From Apostichopus japonicus (taxonomy: Eukaryota; Echinodermata; Holothuroidea; Aspidochirotida; Stichopodidae), in NCBI RefSeq assembly GCF_037975245.1, contig NC_092566.1:17151001-17215000 (forward strand): a DNA stretch of 64,000 nt, written 5' to 3'. The notes under the pieces were generated by a model. It was not told the DNA's origin. It saw only the letters and a list, made by a program, of their open reading frames with translations, and made no database searches. This document shows, one piece after another, positions 37,994-50,972 of this stretch (within the stretch, counting starts at the first letter, position 1; each line of letters starts with the position of its first letter). The translations under genes and the position numbers were made by a program.

Positions 37994-40900
37994 ATGCCGA
38001 CGTACAAACTCACTTACTTCAATAGCCGTGGTGCAGCTGAGGTATCTCGGCTTATATTTGCCTTAGTCGAGCAGGAGTATGAAGACATACGAGTTGAGCG
38101 CAGTGAGTGGGAGAAACTCAAGCCAGGTAAGTGGAACAATCTGATGCATGTCCCTCGCTTATGATGTACTTATAGTAGGCACGTATTGGTGCATTGTGTC
38201 CGTGGTTGATGTAGTCAAGTAATCAAAAGTGTAGGCTATACAACACCATTGCGATAAGCAGTGCTTTATGGAGCTTTTGTATGGAGGATTTAAGAAAGTA
38301 GAACATTCACAGAAATTGCCAAAGAAACGGTGAAGATTAGCCTATTGATTCTTATGCATTGGAGTCTATAAGTATTACTTTGTAAGAAAGGTCACCAAGA
38401 AAGAAACTGGGCACGAAAACCGAACGACTAATCCGCTCAGCTCAACACTATAATCCCTTTGCATCGAGACTGTGTGATCATTGCCAGATGTGTATAACAA
38501 TTCTCCTAAGTGAACATATACTACAATGATCTTAGCTAAAAGGTCGAGAAGCGATCAGTGGTTATTTACCGTCTTTGCTGATTAATGGCGGATCAGAATT
38601 TCTTCCCGGAATCGTTTCCACCTCTCACAGTTAACTATATCACACACATGCCATTTATGCGCATGTTTTGCATGATTGAACTGTGTCAACTATCCATGCA
38701 GCGGCGTAATAGCTTGCACCTGGTTGACCTTTTGACACCTTTTGAATTTGGTAGTTCACCTTGAGTTGAGCGGCAACTCATACTATATGATATTATATAT
38801 ACAACATATTGTGTAGAGTCTTCATAGAAGGGCGCTATTTACAATTGCAGAAATGTATACCAGGCTCATATACACCTAAATAACATAGTCATTTCATATG
38901 CCGTACGTAGTATGGTAGCCGCGAATATAAAAATTATACTGAACAGACCGAAATCGGATGCGACGGACTGCAAGCTTCCACTCGTGAACAGGAAATATTT
39001 CATTATCAGCCCGTTGAGTTCTACGCCTGCGTCCCTTCGCGCAAAAGCCTTCTTACATTACCCGCATTCTGCGCCCACCCAAAATGTTGCCCTCCTTTTG
39101 AATTCTTCCCCCTTGCCTCCACCACCCCCGACCCCCCACCCCCCATATCAAATGCCAGGGAAGCGGCTGCACATATAGCTCATCAAGTACTGTAGTAAGT
39201 CAACTTAAAGTTTGTCTTGTCGTTAATATTGTTTTTAAGCAGACTTCCTGTCTGAGATTCTCACGGACAGGGAGTTAACCAACTAACTATGGTGTAAAAC
39301 AGGGGTTCCCTAACTGGGGTGCATGAACCCCCGGGGAGTGCGTGAGTCCATCCCAGGGGGTTCGTGAGACGTTTCTGAAAGTCAAAACTAGTACGTTTTG
39401 TTGACTAAAATCTGATATATCATATAATTTAGAAATGTACAAAAGTCGTACCTATCGCCAACTCTTTTCGCGTTCCATACGCATATGTTGCCATAGTAGT
39501 ACCGTACCGTGCATGTGAAACTTGATCTTTTACGAAGCACTGTTATGCGTATTATAGTATAAAAATGACTCAGATCGTGTCTCGAAAGTTGGGGCTTCGT
39601 GGATAACTCTGACATCCACAGGGGGTTCGTGGGGGTATAAAGTTAGGGAAACCCTGGTGTAAAAATATCATTTCCTGAGAAAAGATCATTCTTGGTTCAG
39701 TTTGGTTCTTGGTTCAGTAGCATCTAAAATCAATAATATTTTGTTTCTGTCTTTCTTTTCTTCTACTTGCAAGAGACGCCGCTTGGTCAACTGCCGATCC
39801 TTAATGTCGATGGTAAAGTTTTACCACAGAGCTTGGCAATAAATCGTTTCCTTGCCAGAACGTTCAGTAAGTACACCGAAGTACACAAGTCGTTACCGCC
39901 CCCCCCCCCTCCCCCCCCCCAAAAAAAAAAAGAAATCAAATTGGGCTCCTACGCCTATGTTCAAATGTGTGTATTCGTAAACGATATTGAGCACATTGTT
40001 AATTACTCTTAGCTTGAAAGGTTACCTTTTAGGTATAAAATTAAAATCACATTAAGATTAGTGTACATAAAGTCCATATGGTACTCATGCAGGAAGTTAG
40101 GGAACTTATTTCTTCCTTCAAGCGTTTTACTCAATACATTTACAATTTCAAGCACAAATATGTGAGTCCCATTCTGGAGAAATTTGATCAAACCAGAGAC
40201 GAAATCGCGTAGTTGATGCCTGATGGATACAACTGTACCACAGAATAACATGCAGAGCCAATGCCATTTATTAGCGTTATCCATAAAGAGCAACAGTTAT
40301 ATGCCCCTTGGCATCGCGAAGCTTCCTGATACCATCCCATACAAATCAATCAATCAATCAGTCAATTTTTTTGCTATGGTCAGATTTATATGGAGAAAAC
40401 GACTGGGAGAAGGCTGAAATTGACGCAGTTCTTGAAGTCGTGCAGGATCTCTTTTATCCAGTTAGGAAAATGTTTTACGCTGACACGGACGAACTAAAGG
40501 TAAGCCTTGTTATGCTTTTTAGTCATTTTATGGCTATCATCAAACGTCGTATCTGTCTGAAAATACTCTTGGGTGACTTTTTTTTATAAAATTTAAATAA
40601 ACAAAATCAGTTTATTTTGATCAAAACTGGAAAGGCATCTGTGACTTTCAAAGTTATATAGTTCTGATTATGCGTCAATTTCAAATACGTAAGAAAAATA
40701 CGAAAGATTACAATGGATATCATTGTTCTTTCAGTTGTCGCGTTTTCAATCATTTCTTAGATCAGCGATTGAATTGATTCCCTGATGAATTTTTATTGAG
40801 GTATCGAGGTCATAAGAAATAGTTATATTAGAATATATTTGTTTATCATTCATTTTTATGCACCAAGTATTGAAGTGGCACATTCCCTTATCTTTATTCG

Positions 40901-42028
40901 TGTTTTTTAAGTCTTTTTTCTTTATCCTTTTATCGTTGAAATTGCAAACAAAGGATGAATTTTATTTTAACTTGCATGTAACATGATCGTATTTTCGTGA
41001 ATTGTTTTATGAAAATAAATACAATTAACAAAAGTTTTTGATACTCATTTCATTTCTTTCATTGCAAATATTTTTTTTTTTGTTACTGCATTACTTAATA
41101 AACTAATTTAATCACCTTATAAGTTATGTGTCATTGTTATTGTTAATATGTATGCGAAGCATAGAAGGAAGATATAATTAAAGGGATTCCTGGGATTCGG
41201 GATAAAGGATATATACGTTACAGACTTCCTATATCCCGAATCATTATGTTTCATAAGGCAGGCCTTTAACTAACGACACGTCATCATTTTTATTTAAACT
41301 ATATTACTAAAGTACGCCATTATGTAACGATTTTCTCCGTTCCGCCTATGCACAATTTGACACATATTTTAATGTTATATCGCCATTATATCAGGCTCGC
41401 TACAAGAAAGAATTTGTAGACGTTCAAGGACCTAAATATTGTGGATTCTTGGAGAAGCTATTGAAAGCTAATAACGGCGGTGATGGGTTCTTCGTTGGGT
41501 CAAAGGTAAGTCAAAGTTATTCCGATGTCCTTACCACTCCCCCCCCCGCCTCCGCCCCCGCCCCCTCCTACTCAGCCTTCCCAATCTAACCCCCTCTCGA
41601 GGGCGTTATAGAAGTGGGTCAAGTCTGGGGTAAATACTCCGTGAAACAGTGGGACATGTGAACCTGATTTGAAGGGGGTTACCTCCAAGGTATCCGACAA
41701 AGATTGGACCCTCTGTGCATTCCGTATAACACAAATTGTAACTCTTTAAATATTAAATGTTCTTCTTTTTCTCTCTGCTGTAACCTTTGCAAAAACGGAC
41801 ATAATTCATTGTAATATCATTAAACACACTGATTGTCACTCTGTTTCTATATAGGTCTCACTAGCAGATATCGTTGTGTTCGCAGCCGTCGGTGACGCAC
41901 TTGCTGACAAGAGCAGAGACTATTACCTGGACCATAAGGAACCAAAACTGAAGGCGTTAATTGAAAGGATAAGAGCGATTCCTCAAATTAATACTTGGTT
42001 ACAAACCAGACCGAAGACAGAGTTATAA
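37994..42028 (+). CDS. Sigma-class glutathione S-transferase, copy A
   Basis: Five exons: 37994-38126, 39774-39866, 40384-40499, 41395-41505 and 41855-42028; phases 1,1,0,0; 208 residues. N-terminal thioredoxin-like domain: MPTYKLTYFNSRGAAEVSRL with catalytic Tyr8, conserved Trp39 in SEWEKLKP, LGQLPILNVDGK with the cis-Pro, and QSLAINRFLAR contacting the gamma-glutamyl part of glutathione. The helical C-terminal domain includes LYGENDWEKAEIDAV, ANNGGDGFFVGSK and SLADIVVF and ends RPKTEL. Length and motif order match HPGDS-like sigma GSTs (about 200 residues). It is presumably cytosolic; its role would be detoxification or eicosanoid isomerisation. Intron 1 holds a hAT MITE (39300-39656). Exons 3-5 lie inside the segmental duplication that produced copy C. 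Confidence 0.93.
39300..39656. mobile_element. hAT-type MITE in intron 1 of GST-A
   Basis: Terminal inverted repeats CAGGGGTTCCCTAACT / AGTTAGGGAAACCCTG, one mismatch. The flanking 8-bp duplication GTGTAAAA is perfect (39292-39299 and 39657-39664). The ends resemble CAGNGGTTCCC hAT elements of other animals. Confidence 0.93.
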
Positions 42029-42138
42029 AAGGGGGGTTTCGAGAGCCAACGCTGGCCCTGTGGTCAAGTTTGTCACCGAGGTCACGTTTTGAAGTCTTCA
42101 TTTTTCATATAGATGGTATACTATGACTGTATTGTTAA

Positions 42139-43944
42139 CAGGCGCGTATCCAGGATTTTCTAACCCGGGGGCGCGAATTACTATCTAAGCGGAGCGCCAC
42201 CATCGGTTGGCGCGGAGCGTACAAGAAAATTTCTGGTTTTGATACCCCCAAGATCACCGGAAATGGCACTTCTCGGGCTTGAAAATGAGCGTACACTTTT
42301 GCCTGAGAACCAAGTATTTCCCAAAAGTTTTTTCCATCCATAACCTTTTTGAAGATTGTCACCAGTCACACATCATGTTCGACCTCATTGCATGTCCTAT
42401 GGATGATTGCTTTTGTAGGTTATTCTACATCACGGCCCACAATATCCGAAAGCCCCACTTTTCAAGGTTTTAAGCCCATTACTTGTTGAGAATTTGAAAA
42501 TTCACTTTTCTCGTGAATAAAATCACTTGAAAACTTACCCATAATGTTGCACAAAATTCAATCTATCGACAACCAATATAGAAAAACCTCCTTGAACCCC
42601 TAACAGACAGGTCAAAATTGAATTAGTAGAGGAAAGTATGATGAAGAATGTTGATGAGGAAATTTTGGAAAATTCCGACATAGTTAATTTCTTGGTGTAG
42701 AAATATTGCAACCTCTTATAATGGCTTTTACAAAACTTGGTTGAAGGAACAGAAAAATAGGAGATATTTCCGATATCAGGTATATCGAAACCGAACACTT
42801 CACTCATAGGCGTAGGTCCCGTAGGAGGCGGGGGCTGCAGCCCCCCCCCCCCCCCGCAACCATTTTTTTCGGGCACCTACTGAAAGAAAAATAAATAGCA
42901 ATGAATAGCTTAAAATGATCTCCTTGGTAATTGAAATAAAGTTGTAAGCTTGGCCGACATTACTACTGTAAAAGAGAGTTTTGACATAAATGGATCTGTA
43001 TGCTTTTTCTCCATCTACATAAGACATTTGGTTGTTTACATTAGCATCCGGCGGTAAACTGTGCAACTTTGACGGACCGTGCGGTAGACGATGCCATTTG
43101 ATGTAATGACCGATCTTGCCTATATGATATTGGCATCGACATGTTGAATGCGCGCTTTGCGCGCGAAAAATTTTGGCTTTTTTTTCGGGCAAGTCATTAC
43201 AGCCCCCAAATCCAATCTGGCTCCTACGCCTTTGACTACACACATTGACAGTTTTTGAGGCTGTACATCGTGGAACATGCATTTCAATGCTCATTGATAT
43301 GATGTTATATCTGCTCTTTGCTTTACAAATTCGAACAGGCGTGTAGCGAGTAATTGCCAAGGGAGGGCGAAGCCTGTAGGCAAACTATCTAAGCGAAGCG
43401 CCACCATGAGTTGGCGCGAAGCGTACAAGATAAATTTTGGCCGAAAATGCCTCCCAGATCGCTGGAAATGACACTTCCCAGGCCTTGTAAGTTGCATCTA
43501 AGCATTGTCTATTTTGAAATTACTAGCGATGTCATAAAGAAAATTTGCTCGGGGGGGGGCGGTCGCCCCCTTCCCGAAATGCGTTATGTTCCCCGACGAC
43601 TCGGTCGAGTTCAAGTACAATAGTGAGAGAGGAAAAACGGAAACGTCAAAAATGGAGTTGTCGGGGTAAGGGATAGGGTGAGGCGCACATCCCCTCCGTA
43701 ATCCTTGATCTGTCACTGGCTACCCTGTGTATATAATAGGGATCTTTCTCTTCCCGAGGTCTTGGCTATCTTCTACTCCATCCTTTTCTCCTTTTTCTCT
43801 CTTTTTTCTTTTTCTTTTCCCTTCCTTCCTCTCCTCCTTTTCTTTTTTCCCTCCTTTTCCCTTTTTTCTTCTCTTTTTTTTTCTCTCCTCTTTTCCTTAC
43901 CCGGGGGGCGCGCGCCCCCAACGCCCCCCCTGGATACGCACCTG
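42139..43944. mobile_element. Composite insertion of hAT-like elements, left copy only
   Basis: Ends CAGGCGCGTATCCAGG / CCTGGATACGCACCTG are 16-bp inverted repeats with one mismatch. The partner copy has an uninterrupted site at 57094-57098 (ATTGTTAATTTCCCC). The word GTTAA flanks both sides (5 bp; shorter than the usual 8). Inside are a second related start at about 43337 (CAGGCGTGTAGCGAG, then CTATCTAAGCGAAGCGCCAC), and an inner piece at about 42808-43233 bounded by TAGGCGTAGG and CCTACGCC. The insertion is therefore nested. No transposase frame was found. Confidence 0.75.
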
Positions 43945-44758
43945 GTTAATTTCCCCGGGACCTTCAAAATGACCCAGGGCCCCGTGGCTGTAGCCCCGTC
44001 CCCTGGTTGGGGTGCCGACTGCACTGATAATATTCTTACACTCGTTTAGTTTCAGTTCATTTTCAGTTTCATTTTCAGTTTATATTCTCTATGTATCCTC
44101 GAAGGAGTTATAAGAGACATAAATGCATTAACAAATAGAGATAATACAATAAGGTAATATAGTTGAATTGGGACTCCATGGGTTTATGGAACGCCAAATG
44201 AAACACATGTGTTTGTGATAATAAAACGGTGATGTAATTCCTTACAATATCCTCTTCTTTTTTTTAAACTGGTTTTTTCTTCTTTTTTCCTTTTAGAAAG
44301 TAAATAAATGTGTAATGAAACATTTCTTCAATATGCAAAAGCAAATTTGTTATTTGCAGATTTCTCTTTTATGTTGAAAGTCCTGTAGTATGAATAAAAC
44401 AAGATATGAAACAACATGTATAGACAGATTTATGTAGTTTATTTTCATAGTCATTTCTCCTTTTTTTGGGGGGGGGGGGTCTATTTTATTTCGGCCCTCT
44501 TAATTGGTACTACGTATACATGACAAGCACAAGAAGGAAAGATTGTTTGGGCATTGGTATTGATTGAGTTTCATAAAAGCAAATGATGCACACAATAAGG
44601 TTCGCCACATATTTATGGGAGGGGGAGGGGAGGGGGAGGGGAAAGAGAGAGGGAAAACAATCGCAGACCCTCTCAGATGATGTTGATAAACCTCTAATTG
44701 TTATGTCATAATTGCAGTGGGGGTCTAATTGCGATTCTCTCTACTATCTGTTTCACAC
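43945..44758. other. Spacer between GST-A and GST-B, duplicated at 57094-57957
   Basis: Matches the spacer after GST-C. It contains a G-rich run (GGGAGGGGG repeats, 44617-44641) that fits a G-quadruplex pattern and is also present at 57802-57836. No coding frame is supported. Confidence 0.7.
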
Positions 44759-45616
44759 GGAAGCAGGACACTTCGCCCAACAACCATTTCGCCCAACTGC
44801 CATTTCGCCCAACCTTACCATTTCGCCCAACCAGCCTGGTCATTTCGCCCAACCAGCCTGGTCATTTCGCCCAACCAGCCTGGTCATTTCGCCCAACCAG
44901 CCTGGTCATTTCGCCCAACCAGCCTGGTCATTTCGCCCAACCTTGATTAAATATGAATTGTTTACGTTACAGGATAAGAACCGAATATTAAGGAAACTTG
45001 AGGATCGATCAGTGTGTTAGGGGTTAGGTTTGATAGTAAACGTTCGAATATTAAGGAATATTAAGGAAACTTGAAGTCCTTTACTTTGTATAACTTTAGT
45101 AAGGAAACGTTCGGGACTTTTTAACGTTACAGGATACATACCGAATATTAAGGAACCTTGAGGATGGATCAGTGTTTTAGGGGTTAGGTTTGATTGGTTC
45201 CACTTTTCCCCTTTGTTTGTATAATAATATAACTTCCATTGTATGCGTAAACGCCTAAAGTAGTGTAATCCTCTCATTATACCCGAAATAACTGCTCAGA
45301 CTCCGATCGATATTGAGCGGACCTCACTTTATTTACCTATTACGAAGTAACCTAACCCAAAATAAATCAAATTGAACTAGTGGAATAGAAAAAGTAATAT
45401 TATTCTGACTGAGTATTAGTAAAAATAAGGTTGGGCGAAATGACCAACACGGTTGGGCGAAATGACCATGCTGGTTGGGCGAAATGACCAAGACGGTTGG
45501 GCGAAATGACCATGCTGGTTGGGCGAAATGACCAGGCTGGTTGGGCGAAATGACCAGGCTGGTTGGGCGAAATGGCAGTTGGGCGAAATGATTGTTGGGC
45601 GAAGTGACTAAAAAGC
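44759..45616. mobile_element. Foldback element with tandem-repeat arms, left copy only
   Basis: Flanked by the perfect 8-bp duplication TTTCACAC (44751-44758 and 45617-45624); the partner copy shows the empty site near 57950-57957 (TTTTACAC). Both ends carry inverted CACTTCGCCCAACAA..., ATTTCGCCCAACTGCC and TTTCGCCCAACC blocks. The left arm has five identical 22-bp units (CATTTCGCCCAACCAGCCTG plus GT). The right arm has about six diverged inverted units. The middle carries internal direct repeats (CGAATATTAAGGAA). Confidence 0.9.
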
Positions 45617-45984
45617 TTTCACACTACCAACAACCGTTATTCTCCGCACACGGTACTTTCCGCTGAAACAAAACGGTGCTTTCCGCACACACAATTTGTC
45701 AGCGGAAAACAACGTTTTTTCAGCGGAAATAACCCTTTTTTGGGGGGGAGGAGCAGAATGGCATACTGAAATGATTAGGCACATTGAAATAATTTAGGAG
45801 GATTGAGAAGATAGAATTTGACTGTAGCATGATAAAATGTAGCTCCGAGATTAGAATATTATTAGGATAGCTTATAGATTGTAGCTTAGGCTGTAAGCAC
45901 AAGTTAAATTTTAGTTAAACAGCGCCACCTTAGACTAGATCAATCTATCTAGATTCAATATCTTACTCTATCTAATTTCCCAAT

Positions 45985-46372
45985 TGCTGTTGTTTTTTTT
46001 TTAGTTTAGGTTTTTTTACAGTCATTTTTCAAGGACAAGGCCCTCTCACACGACTTCACAACTTAACCCTGGTCATTGGTATCTTGTCACACCTACACAT
46101 CAAAGTGTGCACAATTCAATCAATCTCTCCTGGGGCATCACAGTGCACCACAACCACGTGTCCCCTGGGGGACTTCCCATAGGGTGCAGCCACAAACAGG
46201 CGCACGCAACTATATTTACAAGTTACCTCGCAAGTCCCAAATTATACACCTGGGTGAAGAGAGGCAAATGGAGATAAAGTGCCTTGCCCAAGGACAGAAC
46301 GCAATGATCTGGCCAGGACTCGAACCTGTAATCCTTAGATCAAAAGTCCACTGCCTTAACCACTTGACCACA
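45985..46372 (-). mobile_element. tRNA-derived SINE with a V-SINE-like body, left copy only
   Basis: On the minus strand the head reads GTGGTCAAGTGGTTAAGGC (A box) and later ACAGGTTCGAGTCCTGGCC (B box). The body contains CCTTGGGCAAGGCACTTTAT followed by TTGCCTC, which resembles the conserved central domain of vertebrate and lower-deuterostome V-SINEs. A T-run at 45989-45999 on the plus strand is the A-rich tail. The duplicated locus at about 58310 lacks it. The 3' boundary is approximate. Confidence 0.8.
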
Positions 46373-47412
46373 ATATATACTTTTGACTGACGAAAGAAGA
46401 ACACAATTTCAAGTAGTACCCTGGTGAAATGTTTACACCCAATTCCTATATGGTGTTCTCGAGACATTGATAAATTGAAATCGTCAGTTTCTGAACCATA
46501 CCGAGTAGACTTGAAGCAAACAGGTATGATGTCATAGTTACACACGTACGTTTTGAAAGTCATGTAGTAAGGATGGTACCAGACCGAAACTTTGTCGCCA
46601 AGAGTCTGGTCCTATCCCGTTTATCGAGGGACATCTTGATACCAGAGAGTAAGGTGTTGCCTTCGGTCACCGAAGGCAAACTGTGGTGCCGAGTCAGTGC
46701 CCTCAAATGTTTTTCACTTTATTGTTTTTTTTTTACCTTGGATTGCAACTTTTACCTAAGGAGATGTGAACTTCAAGCTATATCTACCAATGACTGAGAT
46801 GCATCATAATTTGTTTACGGTAGAATTTTTTTATTAAATTATTAAAAGTAATTCAAGTTTTGAAGGAAAACATAAAACAAATTTGTGAGCTTGTAGTGTG
46901 TTTCTATGACACCATACCTGTTTGTTTCAAGTTCACTACTCGAAAACATCCCATAAGAATTGGATGGAAAGTTCACATTTCCCATGATGCTTCGAATATG
47001 TTCTTCCTTCATCCGTCGATGGTGTACAAGTTCCTCTGGAATATTCCCTTTTTCTCCTAATGGTGGTTCTCAATAAATAAACGGTAGGCTACCCCTCATT
47101 GGATTGTTGAAACCGTTCCTATGGCACCTTCAATGATCCGAATCATGACCATGCCAGGTTTTTTTCTCTTTTTTTTTTTAATAGCGGTAGCAGAAATGAA
47201 GTAATAATCTGGCCAAATAGTGGTTACGTGCAATATGAGTGGTAACCTTTGTCCTTTGAATCACAGCAAGGCAATGCTTATAATGTGTCAATAGATTACC
47301 AAAGAACGTGCGTGCTAGCTGTACAATCGTGCCAATGGGAAGGTGACATCAAGTCTATGTAGTATACACTGAACAAGCTGTGTTGCGCAGAACTATACCA
47401 CTGGCAATAAAC

Positions 47413-50400
47413 ATGTCGACATATAAACTGACTTACTTCGATTTCAGAGGGGCGGGCGAAACCTCTCGATATATTTTCGCCGTAGCCGAGCAGGAATACG
47501 AAGATATAAGGGTTCAACAACATGAATGGAAGAATTTGAAGCCAGGTACGTAGGCTAGTAATTATGTGCTGCAACTTGATTGGCATTTAGACATTATGCA
47601 AATCTGGTTTTCGGGTCATAACAAATGCTCTCATGTTGTTCGTCGAAAAGGAAAGACAATCTCGTCGAGATTACTGTTAAATGTGATTACGAGAATCCAG
47701 CTAACTACTATGTCATTACGCCGCGCTATAGTGTTGCTTTCAGTATATTATTTATTTTATATACACTTTTTATTTTGTAGTTCTGTCTTATTTTGGTGCA
47801 TTCCTGTAGTTTGTAGTTATAGATGAAAAGGCTATAGCAATGATATTACTTTGTTAAACCAAGTATTGGGGGAGGGGGGGGGGCATCTGTTTAATACGGT
47901 GCTGTATATGAGACTGTATTTATTGTAACTAAATGTAATTCTTCGAGGTGGTTCTATCATAATTGAGACGCCAGAAGTCAAGAAGTAGAAATGTTGTGTT
48001 AGTCTGTATTCTGTAGGTTCAAATCTGGTGGTGGCATTTTTTAATAAAGAAAGCTTAAACATATCTGGAAACCTAATTCCATAACCCTAACACACCACAC
48101 TCGCGATAGTTACACCATCGGCGTGCGCAAATGGAGGGGGGAGCGGGCCATTATCTCACTCTGATCATCAGTCGGGATGAATTGGTGTCAGGAGGGGATT
48201 TTTCTTGCCACTTGTATCGTTATATAAACAGTAATAAACGTTATAGTATAAACGTTATATAAATAGTTTTAAACAGTACTTTATTCTCTCTCCACACGCT
48301 CTCTCTCGCTCTCTTATTTTACTCTTTCATAGCGACCCCACTTGGTAAACTGCCTGTCTTAAATGTTGACGGAAAAGATATACCGCAGAGCATGGCGATA
48401 CACCGTTTTCTTGCCAGGAGGTTCGGTTAGTACACAATAGAGAGATACCCTGAACCAGGGATGTCAGTAATCATCACTAAGTGAATTATAAAATGATTTA
48501 AATGATATGAATGATGTAAAATGAGTCATGATATAAACTGAATAATTGTCGATGCCGTTGCAATTTGTCAACAATAGAAGTTACCGAAGTCGGTGTTGTC
48601 CAACTCGTCGGTGCTATGGTGCTATGGTGTTATGGTGCTATGTTGCTATGGTGCTATGTTGCTATGGTGATATGTGGTTATAGTTCTATAGAACTATAAC
48701 CACTCCTATACACAAAACCATCGCATTTATTTTCAGGTCTTAAAAAAATGTTAGGCATAAGTCAGAAAAAAGGTCATTATTATTTTCCACTTTATTTTTT
48801 CCCATCTCATGAAGTTTACTGGATTATTTATTATGAAAGGCCGTAGGTAGACTAGAAATTAAATAATTATTCCTTATTCGCAAGCTCAATAGAGCATGTT
48901 ACTTCTACTCTCAAAGCATTTTATCAAATCAACATATCAAGTGTTCAAATTCAATGCCTGGCAATAACTTGGTGGATCAAAACATCTTCAAAAGGACTTA
49001 TTCTGAATCCTTTAGTGTAACAGCGAACTCACTTTTCCAACACTATAGCTTGTCATTTAAAAAGTCTGAGCCCTGATAATAGAACCACCGCTAAAACTAA
49101 AAGAGAATTATGTCTACTGAGTTCTGACATTCTGATACAAAAAAAAATGTCGTTTTTTTGGCTCTCAACTAGATTTATACGGGAAAAACGACTTCGAGAA
49201 AGCAGAAATTGACGTGGTCAGTGAAGTCATACAGGATCTTTACAAACCATTAACAAAAGTATTTTACGCTGAAACAGACGAATTAAAGGTGCAAAATTTG
49301 TTTATAATAGATATTATTATATTTGCTATATCCTAGCTACCACAAACTCGCTAATTTCAAACTTTCCACTGTTATAGGGTTGTCATTAAAACACTCCAAA
49401 TGTATACTCAACATGTTGCAGTTCAACATGCAGACAATCCCCTCACCAACCCCCACCCCCCCCCCCCTTCCCAATGCACCCCCTCCCCACTTACCAAAAG
49501 CAGCGCACTTTCCAGAGTTACGTCATGGTCAAAAAAATTAAGTGACCACACTTTCTTGTAGCTCTCTGTCTGTTAGGCTATGAAGCGCCAGAAAGGACTT
49601 TCCCAAAACTTTTAATAATATGAATATTTGCCATGATGTTTAATTACCTGATAACAATATTAAACATGGAAGTTGTACTTTATGGTGTAAATGCATACGT
49701 CACATTTCAGAGTCTATAACGAGTTTTATATCAATATTCAGGCTCGTTACAAGAAAGAATTCTTTGAAGTTGAAGGACCTCAGTGTTATAAATTCTTAGA
49801 GAAGTTATTAACAGCTAATGATGGTGGTGATGGATATTTCGTCGGGTCAAAGGTAAAGTAAAACTGTTCACGCTCATTTAAATACACTGCAGTATCTCAA
49901 GTAATATTGCAAAATATAAAATAAGTTCAAAAGGTCATAAACCTTCGTCAAAACGGTTAAAGGTGAGCTTAAACAATCTGAGACAAGAAAACGAAAGGGA
50001 GACAGAAATGGTGATATCACCATGACAAATATAAATTTTCTTCATTTTTTTTTACTTTTTACTTTTTTATAAATCATATTGCCTTCCGTGTTAAACCTTG
50101 AAATTTATTACATCTGAAATTTACTATGACGTCAAAACAATAATTATCACACTGAAAAAAACAAAACTTCTTTGGAGTGGAAATATGTTTTGTCCATTTT
50201 AAATAAACGCACTGGTAGCCTATTTATAGCTTCAACTCAAATTATGTATTAGTTCTACCAGCTCTGCTGTCGCCAGAAACATATTACATAAAACTATCAA
50301 CAAGCCAACATAGTTTCTATATATGTAATAACGCACAAAACCTGCAAGCGATGATATATCAAATAAAGCATAAGGTTCACATCATCAGTATATGCCACCG

Positions 50401-50723
50401 GGATACTCCTTTCATGAAGGGCTTCATAAATAAACAGAATTTAGGAAAAAATCTGAAACAAAAACTCATTTTCTATTTGATTTCACTTTTGTTTTTATTT
50501 TTGTTCTGTATTTATTTATTGTTGGCAGATTTCTCTAGCAGACATAATTGTATTTGTGACGACCGGTGACTTGTTAGCTGACAGGAATACTGACTATTAC
50601 CTGGAAGTTAAGGAACCAAAACTGAAGGCATTCATAGAAAGGATGAAATCATTGCCCCAAATCGATGCTTGGATGAAGAAACGCCCGCAAACTGACCGTG
50701 TGTTTAGTGTAAAAATACAATAA
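47413..50723 (+). CDS. Sigma-class glutathione S-transferase, copy B
   Basis: Exons 47413-47545, 48333-48425, 49173-49288, 49742-49852 and 50529-50723; 215 residues. It starts MSTYKLTYFDFRGAGETSRY with Tyr8 and Trp39 (HEWKNLKP). The glutathione site is LGKLPVLNVDGK and QSMAIHRFLARRFG. The helical domain has LYGKNDFEKAEIDVV, ANDGGDGYFVGSK and SLADIIVF, and the tail after MKKRPQTDR is seven residues longer (VFSVKIQ) than in copy A. The stop codon overlaps an AATAAA hexamer (50719-50724). Copy D is its duplicate. It shares fold and exon plan with copy A but is clearly an older paralog of it. Confidence 0.93.
48440..48925. repeat. Extra segment in GST-B intron 2 with a GCTATGGT minisatellite
   Basis: Absent from the matching intron of GST-D, where AGTACACTGTAGAAATC runs directly into the shared CAACATATCAAGTG. 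It includes GGTGCTATGGTGCTATGTTG units at 48610-48672 and the short palindrome GTTATAGTTCTATAGAACTA. It could be an insertion in B or a deletion in D. Confidence 0.6.
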
Positions 50724-50972
50724 AGATTTTCAAGTCCTTCGCGGCTTTAAGGGTATCTGACTGCGATTAAGATTTCTTTTGCCGTGAGCGAAAAATTTTT
50801 ACAAGGAGGGAAACTTAGTTTTAACATAATACTACAATGTTTACTAAATAAGTAAATCAACCTAATTTTGGTAGGCCTATCAGTTGAACTTTTACATGAC
50901 TTGATAAATATTAAGACTTATTCAATGTTTCTTATGCAAAATATTAATTTTATTGTCGGTGTTGTTTCTCTG

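Larger units (their letters stand above)
40283..50972 (+). repeat. Segmental duplication, left copy (GST-A exons 3-5 plus GST-B)
   Basis: Collinear with 55262-64000, starting at the shared ATAAAGAGCAACAGTTATAT. Exons, introns and intergenic DNA all match, interrupted by copy-specific insertions: here 42139-43944, 44759-45616 and about 45985-46372. The right limit is at least 50972, where the partner leaves the window. Confidence 0.92.

Noticed and set aside
42800..43360. 186-codon minus-strand open frame
   Set aside because: Spans several hAT-like element ends and poly-C runs, is absent from the duplicate locus, and matches no family I recognise.
43705..44049. Phe/Ser/Pro-rich open frame of 114 codons
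   Set aside because: Pyrimidine-rich low-complexity DNA inside the composite hAT insertion, not a protein gene.
44698..45020. Open frames with repeated HFAQPAWSFRPTSLVIS
   Set aside because: Translation of the 22-bp tandem units in the foldback element; open in all three frames because of the repeat, not coding.
44759..45616. CRISPR-like array of regular repeats
   Set aside because: Units are directly adjacent without unique spacers and lie in a eukaryotic foldback transposon with an 8-bp target duplication.
46216..46563. 115-codon minus-strand open frame
   Set aside because: Reads through the SINE into the flank; the duplicated locus without the SINE does not keep it.
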